From positions 94,644-158,643 of the forward strand of contig JAHCHP010000006.1 in assembly GCA_026129765.1 (NCBI GenBank): 64,000 nt of DNA, written 5' to 3'. This document shows positions 34,077 through 40,568 of the stretch, in pieces. Each line of letters begins with the position of its first letter. Within the stretch, counting starts at the first letter, position 1. The notes below the pieces were generated by a model, which saw nothing but the letters and a program-made list of their open reading frames with translations, did no database searches and was not told the DNA's origin. The DNA comes from Fimbriimonadia bacterium (GTDB lineage Bacteria > Armatimonadota > Fimbriimonadia > Fimbriimonadales > GBS-DC). Both the position numbers and the translations under genes were made by a program.

Positions 34077-34436
34077 ATGAACCCGTTCCCTTTAGTTTGG
34101 ATTGACGCGCATTTAAGTCCTTCATTCGGGCGATGGTTAGCACAACAGTTTTCATTGAATGTTGTGCCAGTCCGTGATCTTGGATTGCTTACAGCGGAAG
34201 ATACTCAAATCTTTGAAGCGGCTGAACAAGCGGGCGCGATTGTGATTACAAAAGATATAGATTTTGTGGAGTTGGTTATGCGTTTTGGTTCTCCCCCTCA
34301 AGTCGTTTGGGTTCGTTGTGGCAATACGAGTAACGCGCGTCTTCAGGAAATATTTTTGGAGTCTTTCGCCCAAGCATTGAAACTTTTGATGGCAGGCGAG
34401 CCGTTGGTTGAGGTCAATGATAAAACCGAGTCTTAG
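34077..34436 (+). CDS. DUF5615 PIN-like toxin
   Basis: A 119-residue PIN-like protein with the acidic residues of the fold in WIDAHLSPSF, RDLGLLTAEDTQIF and VITKDIDFVEL. DUF5615 proteins are the partners of DUF433 antitoxins and are thought to act as ribonuclease toxins. The gene is complete. It ends eight bases before the right copy of the 64-bp repeat, so the cassette occupies 33785-34444. Confidence 0.85.
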   Translation: MNPFPLVWIDAHLSPSFGRWLAQQFSLNVVPVRDLGLLTAEDTQIFEAAEQAGAIVITKDIDFVELVMRFGSPPQVVWVRCGNTSNARLQEIFLESFAQALKLLMAGEPLVEVNDKTES

Positions 34437-34444
34437 TCTCTAAT

Positions 34445-34508
34445 GGGTATTCTTTTATCATGTTGATTCCTGTTCCTATTTCACAAATCCTGCATTTCTT
34501 GGAGCAGA
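34445..34508. repeat. Right copy of 64-bp direct repeat (functional promoter and start of Nif3-like gene)
   Basis: 61 of 64 bases identical to 33721-33784; spans the leaderless promoter and first 16 codons of the intact gene. Confidence 0.9.
34448..34459 (+). promoter_or_regulatory. Leaderless promoter of the Nif3-like gene
   Basis: TATTCT (34448-34453) preceded by GGG, six bases before the ATG at 34460. Confidence 0.7.
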
Positions 34509-35545
34509 CCGCACCGCGCGCGTTTGCGTTACCCGGCGATCCCATCGGTCTTCAGGTCGGGGCGATTGATACTCAGGTCTCGCGAATCGCCGTCGCGTTA
34601 GACCCCGACATGCGTTCTGCCCAAGCGGCATTAAATCACGAGTGCCAACTACTGATGACCCATCACCCGCTTATCTATCGTCCCTTACAATCGGTCGTAA
34701 GCATCGATCCGGTAGGGAGCGTGGTTCATTTTCTTTGTCAACACCAAATCGCGCATATCGCCGCGCATACGAATTGGGACTGCGCGCCGGGCGGTGTCAA
34801 TGACGCGCTGGCATCGGCATTGGAACTCACAAATACGCGCCCCTTTGGATTTGGCGCAGAAGTTCCGCAGTTCAAGCTGGTCACGTTTGTCCCCTTAGAA
34901 CATCTCGATGCGGTCATCGATGCGATGGCGATGGTAGGCGCGGGCGAGATCGGTCTCTATCGCCGGTGCGCGTTTTATCACGAGGGTTATGGCACTTATG
35001 AGCCTCAATCGGGGGCAGAGCCGTTTATGGGAACCATTGGCGAACGAGAAACAGCGACAGAAGCGCGTCTTGAGATGGTCGTATCGGGTCATCAATTAGA
35101 GGAGGCGCGCGCCGCCTTGTTGGCGACTCATCCTTACGAAGAAGTCGCTTATGATGTGTACCCACTCCAAGATGCCAAGTGCTACTCGATGGGGCGTGTC
35201 GGTTTGTTGCCTTACCCGATGGATGCAGAAGCGTTGCGAGATTACATCGCGGAGCGGTTAGGCAGTCCCTACACTCGTTTTTATGGCGATCCTGAGAGAG
35301 TGGTTCAGTCGCTGGCAGTGTTGGGTGGATCGGGCGGCGACTATTTGCGTCAGGCGAAGGCGGCTCAGGCAGATGCCTATTTGACCGGCGAAGTTCGTCA
35401 TCATCACACATGGGAAGCGGACGCTTGGGATATCGCTTTATATGATGCTGGACATGCCGAAACAGAGATGCCAGGCGTTCGCGCCTTAGCCGAATGTTTA
35501 CGCGAGAATTTTGCGCCTGCGGGTATCACAGTCATTGATGTGTGA
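34460..35545 (+). CDS. Nif3-like dinuclear metal centre protein (YbgI/YqfO family)
   Basis: A 361-residue protein of the long Nif3 type with a middle YqfO/CutA-like insertion (about residues 130-235). Metal ligands are visible in LLMTHHPLIYR, AHTNWDCAPGGVND and the C-terminal GEVRHHHTWEA and DAGHAETE. Often annotated as GTP cyclohydrolase I type 2, but that activity is doubtful for the family. The promoter and first 16 codons are duplicated 724 bases upstream, with a toxin-antitoxin cassette in between; the gene itself is intact. Confidence 0.9.
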   Translation: MLIPVPISQILHFLEQTAPRAFALPGDPIGLQVGAIDTQVSRIAVALDPDMRSAQAALNHECQLLMTHHPLIYRPLQSVVSIDPVGSVVHFLCQHQIAHIAAHTNWDCAPGGVNDALASALELTNTRPFGFGAEVPQFKLVTFVPLEHLDAVIDAMAMVGAGEIGLYRRCAFYHEGYGTYEPQSGAEPFMGTIGERETATEARLEMVVSGHQLEEARAALLATHPYEEVAYDVYPLQDAKCYSMGRVGLLPYPMDAEALRDYIAERLGSPYTRFYGDPERVVQSLAVLGGSGGDYLRQAKAAQADAYLTGEVRHHHTWEADAWDIALYDAGHAETEMPGVRALAECLRENFAPAGITVIDV

Positions 35546-35565
35546 ATGAGAAAAGAAACTTTGGC

Positions 35566-35916
35566 TTAAGAAGTTTCGTCTTCAACAGGCACAATCTTGC
35601 TCAACTCAAGAATCAAACCGGGCAAATCTTGCTTTACGGCTGTGTAAACAATCTTCCAATCAACTGAATCATAGCCGTGAATCAGGCGGTGGCGAGTGGC
35701 AATGGCAGCCTTCCAAGGAATGCTGGGATGGGCAGATTGTGTTGTTTTGTCAATTCGGTTTGCGGCTTCACCGATAATGATCAATTGGCTAAACATGAAC
35801 CAAATCATATCTTCATTCTCGACAAACTCATCCTCGCTTGTTTCTCCCAAGCGAGAGACTGCTCGTTTTGCTGCCAAGAGCATATCGAGCAATGTAGCTG
35901 TGACATCATGCTGCAT
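35566..35916 (-). CDS. HepT-like HEPN ribonuclease toxin
   Basis: A 116-residue helical protein with the HEPN catalytic motif R-x4-H-x-Y in ATRHRLIHGYDSVDW (about residues 79-93), typical of HepT (DUF86) toxins. The ATG at 35916 has GAGGT six bases upstream and overlaps the MntA-like gene by 11 bases; a longer frame to 35937 is possible. HepT proteins cleave RNA and are neutralised by AMPylation by the MNT partner. The pair is complete. Confidence 0.88.
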   Translation of the reverse strand: MQHDVTATLLDMLLAAKRAVSRLGETSEDEFVENEDMIWFMFSQLIIIGEAANRIDKTTQSAHPSIPWKAAIATRHRLIHGYDSVDWKIVYTAVKQDLPGLILELSKIVPVEDETS

Positions 35917-36226
35917 AAATAACCTCTGCCGATTCAAGAATGATCCTTTTCCTAAGATAGTTCGCGCTGTTTTCCAACCCGTTTTTTGAGACTAATTCCA
36001 CTGGGGACCCAAATAAATCGCTAAACTCTTCTTCGGCGGTGTGGAGCTGGAATAGAGACCAGCGCGTGTCAGGGTCAAAAGTAACCAATAAGTCCACGTC
36101 ACTGGTTGGACCAAAATCATCCCTTAAGACGGAACCAAACACCTCTAAGCGGGCTATATGCCATCGATGACATAACCGTTCTAACTCCCTCCGATCGACT
36201 CTCAAACTACCTACTTGAATTTCCAT
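35906..36226 (-). CDS. MntA-like minimal nucleotidyltransferase antitoxin
   Basis: A 106-residue nucleotidyltransferase with the GSVLRDDFGPTSDVDLLV motif (GS-x10-D-x-D, about residues 31-48), which AMPylates HepT toxins. The ATG at 36226 has AGGTG six bases upstream; a GTG at 36235 is in frame too. A TATAAT box (36253-36248) and an 18-base palindrome lie just upstream. Divergence in position from the Nif3-like gene and full-length motifs suggest an active pair. Confidence 0.88.
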   Translation of the reverse strand: MEIQVGSLRVDRRELERLCHRWHIARLEVFGSVLRDDFGPTSDVDLLVTFDPDTRWSLFQLHTAEEEFSDLFGSPVELVSKNGLENSANYLRKRIILESAEVIYAA

Positions 36227-36247
36227 CACTGACACCTACCGACTTTA

Positions 36248-36280
36248 ATTATACACGGTTTTTTGTCAAATTGTTGACAA
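36248..36280 (-). promoter_or_regulatory. Promoter and palindromic operator of the HepT/MntA operon
   Basis: TATAAT on the minus strand at 36253-36248, with the perfect palindrome TTGTCAA-attg-TTGACAA at 36263-36280 covering the expected -35 region. Likely binding site for an autoregulator. Confidence 0.65.
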
Positions 36281-36300
36281 TGGGTAGGCAGTTAGATAGT

Positions 36301-36597
36301 TCAGAACGAATGCCGACATTCTTCAATGGCGACCTTGTGCAGTTCCACAAAGGGCACCCCCTCCGCAAGCAGACGTTCGCGTTGCTCTTGAGCCAGCAGC
36401 GGATCGCGTTTATGAATCGGCAACGCGCCATCCGCGCCCACCACGCGCCACCAGGGCACCCCTTTAGGAGCCGAAGCCATCGCGCGCCCCACCCATAACG
36501 CAGGCACACGGGGTGTAATGGCTTCGCCGACCTGCCCGTAGCTCATCACCTTACCGCGCGGAATTTTCTTAACCATCGCATAAATTTCATTATTCAT
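36301..36597 (-). CDS. Alkyltransferase-like (ATL) protein, MGMT family without active-site Cys
   Basis: A 98-residue MGMT-like DNA-binding domain: KIPRGKVMSYGQVGEAI at the N-terminus and VPWWRVVGADGALP where true methyltransferases have PCHRV. The acceptor Cys is replaced by Trp, as in ATL proteins that flag O6-alkylguanine for nucleotide excision repair. The start ATG overlaps the 3' end of the hydantoinase gene by eight bases, so the two are probably cotranscribed. Confidence 0.88.
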   Translation of the reverse strand: MNNEIYAMVKKIPRGKVMSYGQVGEAITPRVPALWVGRAMASAPKGVPWWRVVGADGALPIHKRDPLLAQEQRERLLAEGVPFVELHKVAIEECRHSF

Positions 36598-38587
36598 GAT
36601 TGGAGACCAAAATACCTGTTATGTTGCCCAGGTTGTCTACCTGCGCTTGCCAACCGGGTTCAATCCAAATCGTCGTATCAGGCTGAACGACTAAGCAGGG
36701 AACTGGCACTGGGGATTTCAATGTCAACTCTGCGCGCGAAAAAACGGGAACCTCTAATGTTTCGCCGCTCCAATAGATCTTTGTTTGGCGGGGCGCAGGC
36801 ATGAGCGCGCTGCAAGCGCGGAGACCTATGGGTTTCGGGGTGAGCGACGCTCCGCGCATGCGCAAGTTCACGAATTCCAATGGACGGTCCGGCAGGTCAA
36901 AGCCGAACTGTTGTTTGTGCGCTTGGTGATAGGCTTCCTCGGCGCGTTTTGGGTCGCGCGAATCAAAGGGAACGGTCAACTCATAAGACTGTCCGAGATA
37001 GCGCAGGTCGATAAGCGTGGAATAAGTCATCGAATCGGGGGGCGCGCCTGCTGAGCGAAGCGCGTTTTCGCACTCTTCTTCCAAGTCGGTCAGGATGCGC
37101 TGAACTCTCAATCGGTCATACGAGGAGAAATCGATCAGCAAAGAACGGACCGCTTCGTGCATCAAATCCATCCACAGAAGCCCATAAGCGGAGAGCGCGC
37201 CGGGAAACTCAGGAATCAGCCAACGAGTCATTCCCATCCAGCGCGCCAACCGGCAGACATGCAATGCGCCCGCGCCCCCAAAAGGAATCAAGGTGAAATC
37301 GGCAGGGTCAAACCCCCGAGACACCGACACTTTTCTCAGCGCGCGCGCCATCTGCGCATCGGCTTGGTCCAGGATCGCTTCGGCGGTTTCCTGAACCGAA
37401 CGGTTGAGCGGTTTCGCCAGCTTTTCTATCGCCTGCCATGCGCGCGCAGGGTTTAGATCAAATTGACCATAGCCGAACGTTTCGGGAAGCAGCGTACCCA
37501 GCACAAAATGCGCATCGGTGACGGTCGGGAGATCGCCTTTGCCATAGACAGCCGGACCGGGGTCTGCGCCCGCGCTTTCGGGACCGACCCGCAGTGACCC
37601 TGCGGAGTCCAATCGCGCCAGGGAGCCGCCACCCGCTCCGACCGTTTGAATATCGATACGGGGCAGCCTCAAGGGCATTTCATCTATTTCGCCAAAGCCG
37701 GCGCGGCTCGGCTCACGATAGATTAGCGCGGCGTCGGTGGAGGTGCCGCCCATATCAAAGGTGAGTAGTTGATTCTCGCGCGCTTGCCGACCCACTGCCC
37801 ATGCGCCCATCACGCCCGCTGCGGGACCTGATAACAGGGTGCTGACCGGGTGTTCTCTGGCGCGTTGCGCGCTCATTAAGCCGCCATTGGAATGGGCAAT
37901 CAGCAGTTGGGATGCGCCCCGCGAGTGAGCGCCTTGTTCCAGCGCGCTCAAGTATTGTTTCATGCGCGGCGCGACATAAGCGTTCAGGAAGGTGGTGCTG
38001 GCGCGTTCATATTCCCGAAACTCCGGCGCGACTTGACTGGAGAGCGAAACGTCGAAATGTGGGCTGAGCCATTCGCCAAGAATGCGTTCGTGGTCGGGAT
38101 AGAGATAGGAAAAGAGCAGACAGACCGCCACCGACTGCACTTTTTGCCGTTTCCACTTTTGAATGAGCGCGGGCAATGCCGACACGTCTAATGGTTTGAG
38201 AATTTGCCCTTCCGCGCTGAGCCGTTCTCGAATCTCCGCGCAAAGCGCGCGATCGGCGGGCGTGGGCGCGGGTTCAGGGTTGAGCGCGTACAGCTCTCGG
38301 CGGGTTTGACGCGCCAGAAACAGCAGGTCCCTAAACCCTTCGGTGGTGAGAAACGCGGTTCGCGCTCCTTTGCGTTCCAATAGGGCATTAGTGGCGGTGG
38401 TGGTACCATGTAAAAGCGCGAACGGCTGTGAGTCGATCTGTTGAGACAATCCTTGAAAGATGGCTTCTTCCGGCGCGGAGGGGGTGGAAGGCTGTTTCCA
38501 CAGGCGTAGTTGACTGCCCGTCCAAAAGACGAAGTCGGTGAACGTGCCTCCCACATCCACGCCCGCGCGCGCTGGTGTTGTTGTCAT
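36590..38587 (-). CDS. Hydantoinase A / 5-oxoprolinase family ATP-dependent amidohydrolase
   Basis: A 665-residue protein of the N-methylhydantoinase A type. The N-terminal GVDVGGTFTDFVFW phosphate-binding loop, the middle LTFDMGGTSTDAALI and IDIQTVGAGGGSLARLD blocks and FGGAGALHVCRLAR are family signatures. These enzymes usually work with a HyuB subunit on cyclic amides such as hydantoins, oxoproline or acetone (carboxylase type); no HyuB gene is adjacent here. It ends inside the start of the ATL gene. Confidence 0.9.
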   Translation of the reverse strand: MTTTPARAGVDVGGTFTDFVFWTGSQLRLWKQPSTPSAPEEAIFQGLSQQIDSQPFALLHGTTTATNALLERKGARTAFLTTEGFRDLLFLARQTRRELYALNPEPAPTPADRALCAEIRERLSAEGQILKPLDVSALPALIQKWKRQKVQSVAVCLLFSYLYPDHERILGEWLSPHFDVSLSSQVAPEFREYERASTTFLNAYVAPRMKQYLSALEQGAHSRGASQLLIAHSNGGLMSAQRAREHPVSTLLSGPAAGVMGAWAVGRQARENQLLTFDMGGTSTDAALIYREPSRAGFGEIDEMPLRLPRIDIQTVGAGGGSLARLDSAGSLRVGPESAGADPGPAVYGKGDLPTVTDAHFVLGTLLPETFGYGQFDLNPARAWQAIEKLAKPLNRSVQETAEAILDQADAQMARALRKVSVSRGFDPADFTLIPFGGAGALHVCRLARWMGMTRWLIPEFPGALSAYGLLWMDLMHEAVRSLLIDFSSYDRLRVQRILTDLEEECENALRSAGAPPDSMTYSTLIDLRYLGQSYELTVPFDSRDPKRAEEAYHQAHKQQFGFDLPDRPLEFVNLRMRGASLTPKPIGLRACSALMPAPRQTKIYWSGETLEVPVFSRAELTLKSPVPVPCLVVQPDTTIWIEPGWQAQVDNLGNITGILVSNHE

Positions 38588-38605
38588 CGGTTTCAGGGCT
38601 TTATT

Positions 38606-39229
38606 TTACCTGCTTGCCAGCCATTCCTGCAAAATACGCGCATCCTGCGCCGTTAAACCGTGTCCTGCGGGTAGGGAATGAAACTCGACCTGCGCTCCTG
38701 CGCTCTCTAAGAATTGCGTGAGTCGTTCTGGGTGATCGCGGGGGATAATTGGGTCGTAGTCGCCTGAAAGGATGAGAACCGATTTGCTTTGTAGATTGGG
38801 CATCGGGTCTGGTATGAAGGGCAGCGCCATAGGGCGGATCAGCGCTGCGCTGAGGAGCGAGTCGGGATGCAGCGCGAGCATTCCAGCGGCGGTGTTCGCG
38901 CCATTGGAGAAACCAACTCCGATGACCGCATGGGGATCAAAACCGTAATGTGCCGATGCCTCCGACAAAAATTCAGTGAGTTCTCCCACGCGCGCGATCA
39001 TATCTTCCACGTCAAACACGCCTTCCGCCAGCCGTCTGAAAAAACGCGGCATTCCATTCTCTAAGATTTGTCCACGTGGGCTTATCAGCGCGGCGTGGGG
39101 CAGAATCATCTCGCCCAAAGGGACTAAATCTTCCTCATTGCCACCCGTGCCATGCAGCAGCAACAGCGTCGGCAGATCGTCTGCCCGCGCAGGAATAAAG
39201 CGGTGATGAAAGCGGTTCAAAGTAGTCAA
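38606..39229 (-). CDS. Alpha/beta hydrolase, phospholipase/carboxylesterase family
   Basis: A 207-residue esterase of the YpfH/lysophospholipase-like group. LLLLHGTGGNEEDLVPLG gives the oxyanion loop, GVGFSNGANTA the nucleophile Ser elbow, SGDYDPIIPRDH the Asp region and LPAGHGLTAQD the His. The proposed start is TTG at 39229, which has GGAGG ten bases upstream; the longer frame to 39319 would run across the divergent promoter of the next gene. Substrate unknown. Confidence 0.82.
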   Translation of the reverse strand: MTTLNRFHHRFIPARADDLPTLLLLHGTGGNEEDLVPLGEMILPHAALISPRGQILENGMPRFFRRLAEGVFDVEDMIARVGELTEFLSEASAHYGFDPHAVIGVGFSNGANTAAGMLALHPDSLLSAALIRPMALPFIPDPMPNLQSKSVLILSGDYDPIIPRDHPERLTQFLESAGAQVEFHSLPAGHGLTAQDARILQEWLASR

Positions 39230-39297
39230 GTTCGGTGTTCCTCCACCCTTATGTTGTACCCGTTTTATGTCAATTACGAATAACTTGCCAAGTGAGG

Positions 39298-39309
39298 TAC
39301 TATCATCGT
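39298..39309 (+). promoter_or_regulatory. Leaderless promoter of the 39310 gene
   Basis: TACTAT (39298-39303), preceded by GAGG, six bases before the ATG at 39310. Confidence 0.65.
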
Positions 39310-39843
39310 ATGCGCGCATGGGCGGGAATTGTTGGGGTGGCTGTGATGGCGAGCGTGATTTATGGTATCGCGCATGACCTGGTCACGGCGCATATCTGCC
39401 CTGAATACTTTTTGCCTCCTTACCATCCCGACTTAATCGGCGCATCCACCGCTTTGCCCCTCGCGCTGTTTTGGGGTGTTTGGGCGACTTGGTGGGCAGG
39501 CGCGATAGGGGGGCTGTTTCTTGCGGCGGTTTGCCGGATTGGGCGATGGCAGCCCTTAGAAGCGCGCCACTTAGTTCGTCCTGCCGCCATCAATTTAACT
39601 TTGCTTTGGGGATTGGTGATGGTGTTAGGGTTGGCGATTTACTATGTTGGAGGGATCGCGCTGCAAATCAGCGAAAAAGCGACTGAGTTGGATCGGCGGT
39701 TGGTGGTCGTTGCTTCTATGCATATGGTCAGCTATTCTGGCTCTGTTATCGTGGTGATGATCCTGAGCGTGTGGGCGCTTCTGAAACGGAGGAAGCTCTC
39801 TGCAAAAGCCAAATCTAAAAAAGAGGGTACAATTCCTTTATGA
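39310..39843 (+). CDS. Integral membrane protein of unknown function
   Basis: A 177-residue protein with four hydrophobic helices (about residues 5-20, 48-72, 95-117 and 138-160) and a Lys-rich tail. VTAHICPEYFLPPYHP in the first loop is a recognisable conserved-looking segment, but no named family was assigned. The ATG at 39310 is set by the leaderless promoter. The last four bases overlap the UBP zinc-finger gene, and that gene's own promoter box lies inside this coding sequence. Confidence 0.7.
   Translation: MRAWAGIVGVAVMASVIYGIAHDLVTAHICPEYFLPPYHPDLIGASTALPLALFWGVWATWWAGAIGGLFLAAVCRIGRWQPLEARHLVRPAAINLTLLWGLVMVLGLAIYYVGGIALQISEKATELDRRLVVVASMHMVSYSGSVIVVMILSVWALLKRRKLSAKAKSKKEGTIPL
39828..39839 (+). 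promoter_or_regulatory. Internal leaderless promoter of the UBP zinc-finger gene
   Basis: TACAAT (39828-39833), preceded by GGG, six bases before the ATG at 39840 and embedded in the end of the upstream gene. Confidence 0.65.
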
Positions 39844-40094
39844 GCAAATGTGACCACATCAATCAAATTCAGTCCGTGCAGCCCAGCGCGCAAGGTTGCG
39901 AGGAGTGCCTGAAAATGGGCGATACCTGGGTGCATCTTCGGATCTGCTTGACTTGCGGGCATGTGGGGTGCTGCGACTCCAGCAAAAACAAACATGCGAC
40001 CCGCCACTTTCAAGAAACCGAGCATCCCATCGTTCAATCGTTTGAGCCGGGCGAGGATTGGCGCTGGTGCTATGCTGACCGCCGCTTTGTATAA
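39840..40094 (+). CDS. UBP-type zinc finger protein
   Basis: An 84-residue protein consisting only of a ZnF-UBP domain: CDHI, CEEC, CLTCGHVGCCD and the HATRHFQETEHP histidines, ending DWRWCYADRRF. In eukaryotes the fold binds the ubiquitin C-terminus; bacterial copies are common, single-domain and of unknown role. It overlaps the upstream membrane protein gene by four bases and precedes the GNAT gene by six. Confidence 0.92.
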   Translation: MSKCDHINQIQSVQPSAQGCEECLKMGDTWVHLRICLTCGHVGCCDSSKNKHATRHFQETEHPIVQSFEPGEDWRWCYADRRFV

Positions 40095-40100
40095 AAAACA

Positions 40101-40568
40101 ATGGGGGAATTAAGGGCGGTCCGAAGCGCAGAGGAGATAGAGCAGACGCGCGCTCTCTTCTTAGAGTATGCCGAGTCGCTGGGGGTGGATTTCTGTTTTC
40201 AAGGTTTTGAACAGGAACTGGCTCAACTGCCGGGTCTCTATGCGCCGCCCAAAGGCGAGTTGCTGTTGGCATTTTGTGGGGACGCGGTCGCGGGGTGTGT
40301 GGCGGTGAGACCGTGGGACGGAGCCGTCTGTGAAATGAAAAGGCTTTATGTGCGACCCGTGTTCCGCGGCAAACAGATCGGGAGGCAATTAGCGGAAGCG
40401 ATTATGACGGAAGCGCGCGCCCTCGGCTACCAGGCAATGCGCTTAGACACCTTAGAACGACTGACCGAAGCGCGTTCGCTTTACCAATCCCTGGGATTCT
40501 ACGAAATTCCCGCCTATTATCAGAACCCCATTCCCTCGGTGGTCTATTTAGAAGTGTTACTTCTCTAA
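40101..40568 (+). CDS. GNAT family N-acetyltransferase
   Basis: A 155-residue acetyltransferase. The acetyl-CoA site appears as MKRLYVRPVFRGKQIGRQLAEAIM (about residues 74-97), followed by YQAMRLDTLERLTEARSLYQSLGF. Acceptor substrate unknown. The ATG is six bases after the UBP zinc-finger gene with no Shine-Dalgarno, so it depends on coupling or on the TATAAA just upstream. Its last 12 bases overlap the convergent TPR gene. Confidence 0.9.
   Translation: MGELRAVRSAEEIEQTRALFLEYAESLGVDFCFQGFEQELAQLPGLYAPPKGELLLAFCGDAVAGCVAVRPWDGAVCEMKRLYVRPVFRGKQIGRQLAEAIMTEARALGYQAMRLDTLERLTEARSLYQSLGFYEIPAYYQNPIPSVVYLEVLLL

Noticed and set aside
35546..36300. Direct repeats around the HepT/MntA pair like those of the other two cassettes
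   Set aside because: No convincing repeat was found between the two flanks.
36598..36620. GGTATTTT box before the ATL gene
   Set aside because: It is 11 bases from the ATG and is part of the hydantoinase coding sequence, so it does not fit the leaderless pattern.
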